Source of the DNA: CAKQOE01 sp051892195
GTDB lineage: Bacteria; Bacillota; Clostridia; Peptostreptococcales; Anaerovoracaceae
DNA length: 64,000 nucleotides
NCBI GenBank assembly: GCA_051892195.1
Contig: JBJFFZ010000104.1
Location: 1 to 64,000 of the forward strand
Direction: 5' to 3'
The position numbers were made by a program, and so were the translations under genes. The notes below the pieces were generated by a model. The model did no database searches. It was given only the letters and a program-made list of their open reading frames with translations, and was not told where the DNA came from. Shown here piece by piece: positions 44,265-52,409 of this stretch. Position 1 is the stretch's first letter. The number at the start of each line of letters is the position of its first letter.

Positions 44265-44302
44265 AAAGCTGCCTGCCGCTATTTCGGGCAGACAGCTTTT
44301 TT
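44265..44302. terminator. Hairpin after leuS
   Basis: AAAGCTGCCTGCC and GGCAGACAGCTTT pair across a nine-base loop. The T run is on the plus strand, while leuS is on the minus strand, where CCTGAAAA follows the stem; its effect on leuS transcripts is therefore uncertain. Confidence 0.45.
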
Positions 44303-44342
44303 AGAACTTTCTTATCTGACTTTACAGGTGATGCTTCTTTTA

Positions 44343-46811
44343 CTATTTTACAACGATGTTTACGAGCTTTCCCGGAACAGCAACAACCTTTACAATGGTT
44401 TTTCCTTCAGTCAGTGCTTTTACGTTCTCATCTGCCAGCATGAGCTCAGAGAGCTCGTCCTTAGAAAGACCATTTGCAACATCGGCTTTCATCTTAACCT
44501 TACCGTTGATCTGCACAACGATCTCTACAGTATCGAGAACCAGGGCAGATTCATCATATTCCGGCCACTTTTCAAAGTAGACAGAAGTTGTAAATCCGAG
44601 CTTCTGCCACATTTCCTCACAGATATGAGGAACAAACGGGGAAAGAAGAAGTACCAGTTTTTCGGCGGCTTTTCTCATGAGGCCGTAATTTGGCGCTTCT
44701 GTTTCCTTATAGCGATACATCTCGTTTACAAGCTCCATGATAGAGCTGATGGCCGTATTGAAGCTGAATCTTCCTGCGGACAGGCCTTCGGTCACACGCT
44801 TCATGGTTCTGTTGAGCTCATAGTAAAGCTTCTTGTCTTCCTCCGATGCAACGTCTGCCTTCTGGCCGGCTTCGGATTTTTCCAGGATTTCCAGAACGAT
44901 TCTCCATACTCTGTTCAGGAACTTGTAGCTTCCCTCTACGCCGGTTTCTGACCATTCCAGATCTCTGTCAGGCGGTGCGGCAAAGAGTATAAACAGTCTT
45001 GCTGTATCGGAGCCGTACTTTTCAATGATGTCGGAAGGGCTTACGATATTGCCCTTGGATTTTGACATCTTGGAACCATCCATGAGCACCATGCCCTGGG
45101 TCAGAAGGTTTTTGAACGGTTCGTTTGCTTCTGTAAGTCCCAGATCGTGAAGCACCTTTGTATAGAATCTGGCATACAGCAGATGTAAAATAGCATGCTC
45201 TACGCCGCCGATGTACTGATCCACATTCATCCAGTAATCTGCTTTTTCTTTATTGAACGGCTCACTGGAATTCTTTGCGTCGGTATATCTCAGGAAATAC
45301 CAGGAAGAATCTACGAAGGTATCCATGGTATCCATTTCCCGTACGGCCGGCTTGCCGCAGTGCGGGCAGACCACCTCAGCAAATACCTTGCTGGTTGTCA
45401 GAGGGGATTCTCCCTTTCCTGTAAATTCTACATCGGTAGGAAGCAGTACAGGAAGATTTTCTTCCTTTTCCGGAACCCAGCCGCAGTCTTCGCAGTAAAT
45501 CATCGGAATCGGCGCACCCCAGTAGCGCTGACGGGAAATGAGCCAGTCTCTGAGACGGAAGTTTACAGCCTTCTTGCCCAGGCCCTTTTCTTCGATATAC
45601 TCCACGATCTTCGGCAGGGCTTCTCTGTTGTTAAGGCCATTGAACTGGCCGGAATTGATCAGAGGACCGTCTCCCAGAAGAGGCTCTGTGAGATTATTCA
45701 TATTGATTTCGGAATCCGCAGGCTGGATGACCGGAATGATTTCAATTCCGTACTTGGACGCAAAGTCAAAGTCCCGCTGGTCATGGGCAGGTACTGCCAT
45801 AATTGCGCCTGTGCCGTAATCCATAAGAATATAATTTGCGATGTAAATCGGTACCCGCTTTTCTGTCAGAGGATTGATGGCGTAGCTTCCTGTGAAGCAG
45901 CCTTCCTTTTCCAGAGTTGTGGAGTTTCTGTCAATATCGCTGAGATACTGCAGTCTGTCCATAAATGCGTCCACCTCTGCCTGATGCTCCGGCGTTACCA
46001 GTGTCTTGACAAGGGGATGCTCCGGAGCCAGAACCATGAAGGTGGCACCGAACAGTGTGTCTGGTCTTGTGGTGAAGATCTTCATTTTTTCTTCATGACC
46101 ATCGATGGCAAAGTCCACCTCTGCCCCCACGCTTTTGCCGATCCAGTTCTTCTGCATGAGCTTTACCTTTTCCGGCCAGCCCGGAAGCTCATCCAGATCT
46201 GCCAGAAGGCGTTCTGCATAATCCGTGATCTTGAAATACCACTGGGAGAGTTCCTTCTTTCCTACCGGAGACTTGCAGCGTTCACAGGCGCCGTCAACCA
46301 CCTGTTCGTTGGCAAGCACTGTCTGGCAGGATGGACACCAGTTTACAGGGTTCTTTTTCTTGTATGCAAGACCCTTGTTAAAGAACTGGATAAACATCCA
46401 CTGAGTCCACTTGTAATAATCCTCCTTGCAGGTGGCCACCTCCCGTTCCCAGTCATAGCTGAGACCCAGTGCCTTCAGCTGGTTTTTCATTTCGGCTATG
46501 TTGTCATGGGTCCATATGTCCGGACGGATTCCATTTTTAATTGCTGCATTTTCTGCAGGAAGACCGAAGGAATCCCAGCCCATGGGATGGAGCACGTTGA
46601 AGCCCTTCATCCGCATGTATCTCGCAGTAACATCACCGATGGAATAGTTTCTTACATGTCCCATGTGAAGCTTTCCGGAAGGATACGGGAACATTTCCAG
46701 CACATAGTATTTTTCTTTTTCTGAATTCTCGTCTGTGCGGAAAACATTGTTTTCTTCCCAGTACTTCTGCCATTTTTCCTCGATGGCGCGGAAATCATAT
46801 CTTTCTGCCAT
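44343..46811 (-). CDS. leuS: Leucyl-tRNA synthetase
   Basis: LeuS charges tRNA-Leu. The 822-aa protein has the HIGH-type motif HMGHVRNY (near residue 45), the CP1 editing domain with TTRPDTLFGATF and GAIMAVPAHDQRD, a zinc-binding insertion with CPSC and CERC, and KMSKS in DGSKMSKSKGN (near 585). The ATG at 46811 follows GGGAGG. It lies three bases after the yqeK-rsfS gene. A tRNA-Leu gene is at 59701-59787. No T-box leader is visible, as there is no space for one. Confidence 0.97.
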   Translation of the reverse strand: MAERYDFRAIEEKWQKYWEENNVFRTDENSEKEKYYVLEMFPYPSGKLHMGHVRNYSIGDVTARYMRMKGFNVLHPMGWDSFGLPAENAAIKNGIRPDIWTHDNIAEMKNQLKALGLSYDWEREVATCKEDYYKWTQWMFIQFFNKGLAYKKKNPVNWCPSCQTVLANEQVVDGACERCKSPVGKKELSQWYFKITDYAERLLADLDELPGWPEKVKLMQKNWIGKSVGAEVDFAIDGHEEKMKIFTTRPDTLFGATFMVLAPEHPLVKTLVTPEHQAEVDAFMDRLQYLSDIDRNSTTLEKEGCFTGSYAINPLTEKRVPIYIANYILMDYGTGAIMAVPAHDQRDFDFASKYGIEIIPVIQPADSEINMNNLTEPLLGDGPLINSGQFNGLNNREALPKIVEYIEEKGLGKKAVNFRLRDWLISRQRYWGAPIPMIYCEDCGWVPEKEENLPVLLPTDVEFTGKGESPLTTSKVFAEVVCPHCGKPAVREMDTMDTFVDSSWYFLRYTDAKNSSEPFNKEKADYWMNVDQYIGGVEHAILHLLYARFYTKVLHDLGLTEANEPFKNLLTQGMVLMDGSKMSKSKGNIVSPSDIIEKYGSDTARLFILFAAPPDRDLEWSETGVEGSYKFLNRVWRIVLEILEKSEAGQKADVASEEDKKLYYELNRTMKRVTEGLSAGRFSFNTAISSIMELVNEMYRYKETEAPNYGLMRKAAEKLVLLLSPFVPHICEEMWQKLGFTTSVYFEKWPEYDESALVLDTVEIVVQINGKVKMKADVANGLSKDELSELMLADENVKALTEGKTIVKVVAVPGKLVNIVVK

Positions 46812-46813
46812 TT

Positions 46814-47161
46814 TTAAGCCTCCCATTTTAAGATCTCGCAGTCGCTCCAGATCTTTTCCAAATTATATTTCTGACGATTTTCTTCCGAAAAAATATTGAT
46901 GACAACATCTCCGTAGTCCATGAGAATCCACCCGGTTCCGTTGCGACCTTCAATGCTTCGGACAAATCTTCCCCTGGCAGCTGCTTTTTCTTCCACGTGC
47001 TCCGCAAGGGCATTGATCAGTCGTTCTGAGCCACCGGTTGAAATAACAAAATAATCGGCAAAGGAGGATTTTTCCGCAATATCCATGATTACGATATCTC
47101 TTCCCTGCTTATCATCCAGCACACCGGCAGCAAACTCAGCAAAGACTCTGCTGTTTTCCAT
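46814..47161 (-). CDS. rsfS: Possible internal start giving free RsfS
   Basis: In the same frame as the yqeK-rsfS fusion, ATG 47161 begins MENSRVFAEFAAGVL, the natural N-terminus of RsfS, and would give a 115-aa protein of normal RsfS length. AGAAAGGAAAG lies about five bases upstream. This is an alternative product inferred from the ribosome binding site, not a separate gene. Confidence 0.5.
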   Translation of the reverse strand: MENSRVFAEFAAGVLDDKQGRDIVIMDIAEKSSFADYFVISTGGSERLINALAEHVEEKAAARGRFVRSIEGRNGTGWILMDYGDVVINIFSEENRQKYNLEKIWSDCEILKWEA

Positions 47162-47737
47162 TGACTTTCCTTTCTGCAGCGATGCAAACCAATCTCTGGC
47201 TCTGATGGTATCCTCATCCAGATAACGGCCCTCCTCCTGAATAATCTTCAGGCTCCACTGGGCAACCTCAAAGCAGGCCTGTTCCAGATCTTCAAATGCC
47301 AGGGCATTGAGCCGTGCTGCATCCTTATATGTCCGGTTCGGTTCTGTGGCATCGGCTACATATACAATCATTTCCAGAAGAGACATGTGCGCTCTTCCCG
47401 TTGTATGATAGCTGATGGCATTGACAATATCCTCATCCGCAACCCCGAACCTGTCCTGAATAATGGCAGCAGCCAGCTTGCTGTGAGCCAGCTGAGGCTT
47501 GTCAATATACACCTCTCCAATCTGATACTGTTCCACCAGTGCATTCATCTCTTCGATATCGAGATTTTTGCATGCATCGTGAAACAGCGCGGCAATGTGC
47601 GCTTTCTGCACATCGGCCCCATGCTTCTTTGCCAGAGCCACGGCTGTTTCCACCACGCCCTGGGTGTGGCGATAACGCTTTTCTGTCAGCCGCTCCCTGA
47701 TATATTCATCCAGCTTCATCAGAAGATTGCTGTTCAT
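46814..47737 (-). CDS. Fusion of YqeK HD hydrolase and ribosomal silencing factor RsfS
   Basis: One 307-aa frame joins two proteins that are usually neighbours. Residues 1-188 are YqeK, an HD-domain hydrolase that cleaves Ap4A symmetrically: H24, HD at 53-54, H85, H111 and D129 fit the metal ligands. Residues 193-307 are RsfS (RsfA), which binds ribosomal protein uL14 and blocks subunit joining in starvation; they show RDIVIMDIAEKSSFADYFVI and DYGDVVINIFS. Only LQKGKS links them. The linker codons AAAGGAAAG form a ribosome binding site before ATG 47161, so free RsfS may also be made. nadD lies upstream and leuS downstream. Confidence 0.88.
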   Translation of the reverse strand: MNSNLLMKLDEYIRERLTEKRYRHTQGVVETAVALAKKHGADVQKAHIAALFHDACKNLDIEEMNALVEQYQIGEVYIDKPQLAHSKLAAAIIQDRFGVADEDIVNAISYHTTGRAHMSLLEMIVYVADATEPNRTYKDAARLNALAFEDLEQACFEVAQWSLKIIQEEGRYLDEDTIRARDWFASLQKGKSMENSRVFAEFAAGVLDDKQGRDIVIMDIAEKSSFADYFVISTGGSERLINALAEHVEEKAAARGRFVRSIEGRNGTGWILMDYGDVVINIFSEENRQKYNLEKIWSDCEILKWEA

Positions 47738-47815
47738 GACACACCACCTTCCATCATCTGCTGCAATCGCAGTTTTTTGTTTCTTTCATTATGTTATATT
47801 GCATGGTCTTTTTTG

Positions 47816-48418
47816 TCACTTTTCATAGATTCTGTGACGGCGGATATATTCCTCCACCTCCGCCGGCACCAGGTACCGGATGCTTCCGCCGCTGCTGCAG
47901 CGCCTCCTTATATCCGTTGACGATATATCCACCTTGGGTATGCTGGTGACAATGATTTCGGCGCCGTACTTTTCCCTGAGCCGCTGTGCGTGGGCAGTCA
48001 GCTCTTCGTCCCGGTATCCCGGTCTTGTTCCCACAGCAAACCCGTATGTGGTAAGCAGTTCTTCGGCGCCCATCCATCGCTCGATGCCAAGAAAAGAATC
48101 GGTTCCCGCAATAAAATACAGCCGGTCCTTGGGAAACTGCTTCTGCATCACCCGAAGCAGATCCACGGTATAGGAAACCTTTCCCTGCCTGACATCAAGA
48201 GGAGACACGGTCAGATGGGGATTATCCTCTGCTGCAAGCTCTGTCATGCGAAGCCGCTGAGCGGAATCGGCGCCGCTCATGCCGACCTTAAACGGCGACT
48301 CATAAGCAGGCAGAAGGATGATCCTGTCAAGACCCGCCCCTTCCTTCACATACTCTGCAAGGACCATGTGACCATTGTGGATCGGATCAAAGCTTCCGCC
48401 GAATATGCCGATCTTCAT
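47816..48418 (-). CDS. nadD: Nicotinate-nucleotide adenylyltransferase
   Basis: NadD adenylates nicotinate mononucleotide in NAD synthesis. The 200-aa protein has the nucleotidyltransferase motif GGSFDPIHNGHM (residues 7-18) and the second motif DISSTDIRRR near 165. AGGAG precedes the ATG, inside the end of aspS. The order nadD-yqeK-rsfS-leuS is the standard one in Firmicutes, here with the middle two fused. Confidence 0.96.
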   Translation of the reverse strand: MKIGIFGGSFDPIHNGHMVLAEYVKEGAGLDRIILLPAYESPFKVGMSGADSAQRLRMTELAAEDNPHLTVSPLDVRQGKVSYTVDLLRVMQKQFPKDRLYFIAGTDSFLGIERWMGAEELLTTYGFAVGTRPGYRDEELTAHAQRLREKYGAEIIVTSIPKVDISSTDIRRRCSSGGSIRYLVPAEVEEYIRRHRIYEK

Positions 48419-48421
48419 TGA

Positions 48422-50197
48422 TTACTCCTGTTCCTCCACTGTGCGGATTGCCAGCTCTTCCAGCTGTTCCTCATCGATGACGCCCGGCGCATCGGACATG
48501 AGGCACTGTGCATTCTGATTCTTAGGGAATGCAATGACCTCACGGATGCTGGACTCACCCAGCATAAGCATCACGAGACGGTCCAGACCGTAGGCCAGGC
48601 CGCCGTGAGGCGGCGTCCCATACCTGAAGGCTTCCAGCAGGAAGCCGAATTTTTCGTTTGCTTCCTCCTGAGACATTCCAAGCCCCTTAAACATTCTCTG
48701 CTGAAGCTCGCTGTCGTGGATACGGATGCTTCCTCCGCCGATTTCAACGCCGTTAAGCACGATGTCGTAGGCCTTTGCCTTGACTTTTCCCGGCGCTGTT
48801 TCCAGAAGCTCCAGGTCTTCGTCTCTCGGACATGTGAACGGATGATGCATGGCGTAATATCTTCCGTCCTCCTCGTTGTACTCATACAGCGGGAAATCTG
48901 TAACCCAGAGGAATTCAAACTCTGAATCGTCCAGAAGCCCCAGCTTCCCGGCCAGATCTCTTCTGAGGAAGCCCAGTGAATCAAATACAACCTTTGCCTT
49001 ATCTGCAACGATCAGGATCAGGTCTCCTTCCTTTGCAGACATTCTTTCCAGAATGGCCTTCGTCTTTTCTTCATCAAAGAACTTGGCGATTGGAGAGGTC
49101 ACACCTTCCGCAGTCACCTTCATCCAGGCAAGGCCTTTGGCACCGTAGGACTTCAGGGCCTCCTGCATCTTGTCAATATCCTTGCGGCTGAATTTTTCGG
49201 CTGCACCGGTGACGTTGATTGCCTTCACCCTGCCGCCGCTTTCCAGAGCGCCGGTAAATACCTTGAACCCGCAGTCAGCCACAATATCGCCCAGCTCTGT
49301 CAGCTCAAAACCGAAGCGAAGATCCGGCTTGTCGCTTCCGAAGCGTTCCATGGCCTCATCATACGGCAGCTTGCGGAACGGAATCTGAATATCCCGATCC
49401 AGCAGCTCCTTGAAGAGAACCTTCATAAAGCGCTCCTGAATCTCCATAACATCCTCAGGTTCGACGAAGGAAAGCTCCATATCGATCTGGGTGAATTCCG
49501 GCTGTCTGTCAGCACGCAGGTCCTCATCCCGGTAGCATCTTGCAATCTGATAATAGCGGTCAAGGCCGGACACCATCAGAATCTGCTTGAACATCTGAGG
49601 AGACTGCGGAAGAGCATAAAACCTTCCGTGGTTCACGCGGCTCGGAATCAGATAGTCTCTTGCACCTTCCGGTGTTGGCTTTACAAGCGTAGGCGTCTCC
49701 ACCTCAATAAATCCTTCTCTGTCAAAGAAGTTGCGGGCGCAGATTGCCACCTTGTGTCTGAATTCCAGATTGCGCTGCATCTTCGGCTTTCTGAGGTCCA
49801 GGAAACGGTACTTCAGACGGAGATTTTCATCTACGTTATCGTCATCCTTAATATAAATCGGCGGCGTTGCCGCTTCGGAATAGATCTTGAATTCATCAAC
49901 AATCACTTCAATATCCCCCGTAGGAAGATTGCTGTTCTTTGATTCCCTTTCCGCTACTTTGCCCCTTACACCGATCACATATTCACTCTTCAGTGTATCT
50001 GCTGCATCAAATACTTCTTTTTCAACTTCATCCGTAAAAACAATCTGTGTGATGCCTGTGCGGTCTCTGAGATCGCAGAAGATCAGCCCTCCGAGATTTC
50101 TCTTTTTGCTGACCCATCCGTTGAGAACCACCTCTCTGCCCACGTGCTCCTGCCGGAGGTTTCCACACATATCTGTTCTTTTCCAGACATTTCTCAT
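48422..50197 (-). CDS. aspS: Aspartyl-tRNA synthetase
   Basis: AspS charges tRNA-Asp. The 591-aa bacterial-type enzyme has an N-terminal anticodon-binding OB fold (about residues 1-105), class II motif 2 CYRDEDLRADRQPEFTQ (near 217), a GAD insertion domain (about 290-410), and motif 3 GLAYGLDRLVML near 525. Whether it discriminates against tRNA-Asn cannot be told from sequence alone. AGGAG precedes the ATG. In many Clostridia hisS lies between hemZ and aspS; here it does not. Confidence 0.96.
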   Translation of the reverse strand: MRNVWKRTDMCGNLRQEHVGREVVLNGWVSKKRNLGGLIFCDLRDRTGITQIVFTDEVEKEVFDAADTLKSEYVIGVRGKVAERESKNSNLPTGDIEVIVDEFKIYSEAATPPIYIKDDDNVDENLRLKYRFLDLRKPKMQRNLEFRHKVAICARNFFDREGFIEVETPTLVKPTPEGARDYLIPSRVNHGRFYALPQSPQMFKQILMVSGLDRYYQIARCYRDEDLRADRQPEFTQIDMELSFVEPEDVMEIQERFMKVLFKELLDRDIQIPFRKLPYDEAMERFGSDKPDLRFGFELTELGDIVADCGFKVFTGALESGGRVKAINVTGAAEKFSRKDIDKMQEALKSYGAKGLAWMKVTAEGVTSPIAKFFDEEKTKAILERMSAKEGDLILIVADKAKVVFDSLGFLRRDLAGKLGLLDDSEFEFLWVTDFPLYEYNEEDGRYYAMHHPFTCPRDEDLELLETAPGKVKAKAYDIVLNGVEIGGGSIRIHDSELQQRMFKGLGMSQEEANEKFGFLLEAFRYGTPPHGGLAYGLDRLVMLMLGESSIREVIAFPKNQNAQCLMSDAPGVIDEEQLEELAIRTVEEQE

Positions 50198-50231
50198 GAT
50201 TCATCATCTCCTGAAACAATTTAAAATAATA

Positions 50232-51752
50232 CTATTCAAACGGAAGATACAGACGGTCATCTTTTCTCTGTATCATCTCGTCAATTCTGTCGATATACAC
50301 CTGGTAATTGGAAACATTCGGAACTCTTTCCAGCTTGTTTCCATCTCCGTAAAAGGCCTTGCTGATGCCACCGGCTCCCATAGCAATAATGGTCTGATGC
50401 TCATCCATAATCCGGATGTTGTACACAGACTCTGTCCCTTTCTTTGCGTAGGAAACGTTCTCAAAATTGCCGGTCATATGCTTCTGCCTGTACATATAAT
50501 ACGGGAAATAACCATGCTCGCCAAGAATTTTCCGGGCATCCCCCACCATGCGGCCCACTTCGCTGCCGCCGCTGTAATGGTACTCCGAATCCTTTTCTCT
50601 CAGCCGTGAAGCCCGCTTCACCGCCAGGGTATGAACCGTGATATTGTCCGGTCCAAGCCTCATGACCTCCTGCAGCGTGTGAAGAAACATGGCATAATCC
50701 TCTCCAGGAAGTCCTGCAATGATATCGGTATTGATATGGGGAATACCGCTTTGCTTGGCAATCTCAAAAGCCTTATATATATCCTCCACGCAGTGGGATC
50801 TGCCGATGAGTTCCAGCGTCCGGTCATTCATGGACTGGGGATTGATGCTGATGCGGTCCACCCCGTGGTCCTTCAGCACCCGCAGCTTTTCTGCCGTGAT
50901 GGTATCCGGCCTTCCGGCTTCCGTGCAGAACTCCAGTACAGATGCTGTATCAAAGGAGCTGCATACCTGATCCAAAAGGCGGTCCAGCGCATCGGCGCTC
51001 AGGGAAGTCGGTGTTCCTCCGCCGATATAGATGCTCTCCGCAGAAACACCGTGCTCCTGCAGCTGCGCTCCCACCGCTCTGATCTCCTTCAAAAGAGCCT
51101 GAAGATACTGCTCCATGGCAGCCTCATTGGCCTGATTGGAGGTGAAGGAACAGTAAAGACAGCGGGTGGGACAAAACGGAATCCCGATGTATACCCCTGC
51201 AGATCTGCCTGCCGGTTTTGCAGTCAGAAAGCTCTGGTTTCTGCAGGTATCCAGAACAAGGGCCGTTTTTTCTTCGGAAACATAATACTGTTCCTCAAAT
51301 ACGCGCCTCACCTGCTCCCAGTTCATGCCCTGTCCTGCCGCCATTTCATTGGCAAGCTTTGTAGGACGGACGCCGGTCAGAGTCCCCCACTCCGGACGGT
51401 AACCCGTCAGCTTTGAAAGACAGTCAAATAAATACCTTTTTGCAATATTTTTTTCTACATGGGAATAACCCGGACCCAGAGGAATCCGAATATCCGCAAA
51501 GGTTCTGCTCCAGCGGCCGGCCGCTGCCCATGACCAGGAACGGGATTGCTGCCCGGAGACTTCCTGCCTGGCATTCATTTGTGCCCTGGTCTTTTTTGGT
51601 CCTGTATTTTTTTTCTTCTGGCGCACAATGGCACTGTTGATCAGTTCGTACTGATCCGGTCTGAGAAACTCCTTGATCAGCTCCTCCAGCTCATAGCTGC
51701 TGCTGTGATTTCTCAGATCGATTCTATAAAAACGGGTTGAATTTCTTTTCAT
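50232..51752 (-). CDS. hemZ: HemZ, coproporphyrinogen dehydrogenase-like radical SAM protein
   Basis: HemZ is a HemN-related radical-SAM protein linked to oxygen-independent coproporphyrinogen III oxidation, though some relatives act in other heme steps. The 506-aa product has an N-terminal domain typical of HemZ (about 1-150), the cluster motif FCPTRCLYCSF, GGGTPTSLSADALDRL, and the late GAGGISKAFY. The ATG at 51752 (MKRNSTRFYRID) is chosen because the longer frame would overlap most of the upstream gene; it still overlaps that gene by 29 bases and has a weak ribosome binding site. No other heme genes are near. Confidence 0.88.
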   Translation of the reverse strand: MKRNSTRFYRIDLRNHSSSYELEELIKEFLRPDQYELINSAIVRQKKKNTGPKKTRAQMNARQEVSGQQSRSWSWAAAGRWSRTFADIRIPLGPGYSHVEKNIAKRYLFDCLSKLTGYRPEWGTLTGVRPTKLANEMAAGQGMNWEQVRRVFEEQYYVSEEKTALVLDTCRNQSFLTAKPAGRSAGVYIGIPFCPTRCLYCSFTSNQANEAAMEQYLQALLKEIRAVGAQLQEHGVSAESIYIGGGTPTSLSADALDRLLDQVCSSFDTASVLEFCTEAGRPDTITAEKLRVLKDHGVDRISINPQSMNDRTLELIGRSHCVEDIYKAFEIAKQSGIPHINTDIIAGLPGEDYAMFLHTLQEVMRLGPDNITVHTLAVKRASRLREKDSEYHYSGGSEVGRMVGDARKILGEHGYFPYYMYRQKHMTGNFENVSYAKKGTESVYNIRIMDEHQTIIAMGAGGISKAFYGDGNKLERVPNVSNYQVYIDRIDEMIQRKDDRLYLPFE

Positions 51753-52341
51753 GGCCGATGGTTGTCTGCCCCATATGTCCCGGGAGAACAAAGGTGTCAT
51801 CCGGAAGCACAAAGAGCTTTGTATGCACGGAATTTTTAAGCTGAGTGAAAGACCCTCCGCGGAAATCGGTTCTGCCGATGGAATCCGCAAAGAGCGTATC
51901 GCCGCTGAAGAGAACGTTGCCTACAAGAATACAGATGCCTCCCAGGCTATGACCCGGAGTCTCCATAATCTTCAGCTCCATATTGCCGACCTTCAGGACG
52001 TCCCCATCCTTCAGATCCACATCCGGAACAAACTCGATGGGCTGTCCGGTAAAAGCAGTGGACATATTTTCACCGGCATCGTCAAAGAGATAATTGTCCT
52101 TGCTGCATCCGGCGACAGGGCACTGAAACAGCTTCTTGTAATGAGGAACGCCGCAGATGTGATCCCCGTGACCGTGGGTCAGAACAATATATTCGATGTC
52201 ATAGCCGTGAGACTCCACGTAATTGTCCAGTGCTCTGTTGGCACCGCCCGGATCCACAATAAATCCCTTCTTTGTTTCCTCATCCACACAGAGATATGTG
52301 TTTACCTGCATGGGTCCTGTATAAAACAGCTTCAGATCCAT
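51724..52341 (-). CDS. Metallo-beta-lactamase fold hydrolase, glyoxalase II-like
   Basis: This 205-aa protein has the MBL metal motif THGHGDHICG (near residue 55-64), further ligands in TPGHSLGG and SGDTLFADSIGR, and a final PGHMGQTTIGHE. It resembles the YqgX/glyoxalase-II-like group, which may hydrolyse thioesters such as hydroxyacyl-bacillithiol conjugates; the substrate is uncertain. AAAGGAG precedes the ATG. It lies between rel and hemZ, a common clostridial order. Confidence 0.88.
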   Translation of the reverse strand: MDLKLFYTGPMQVNTYLCVDEETKKGFIVDPGGANRALDNYVESHGYDIEYIVLTHGHGDHICGVPHYKKLFQCPVAGCSKDNYLFDDAGENMSTAFTGQPIEFVPDVDLKDGDVLKVGNMELKIMETPGHSLGGICILVGNVLFSGDTLFADSIGRTDFRGGSFTQLKNSVHTKLFVLPDDTFVLPGHMGQTTIGHEKKFNPFL

Positions 52342-52409
52342 GTTTTTTTCTCCTTTATCAATTCATTTGTGTAATATCATCTGCTCTTTGGGGTGCGCCG
52401 CAAAATCCT

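Noticed and set aside
45195..46724. 509-codon plus-strand open frame opposite leuS
   Set aside because: It is a shadow of leuS, with no start signal and no protein-like pattern.
46812..46860. T-box leader for leuS
   Set aside because: leuS starts three bases after the yqeK-rsfS gene, so there is no room for a T-box.
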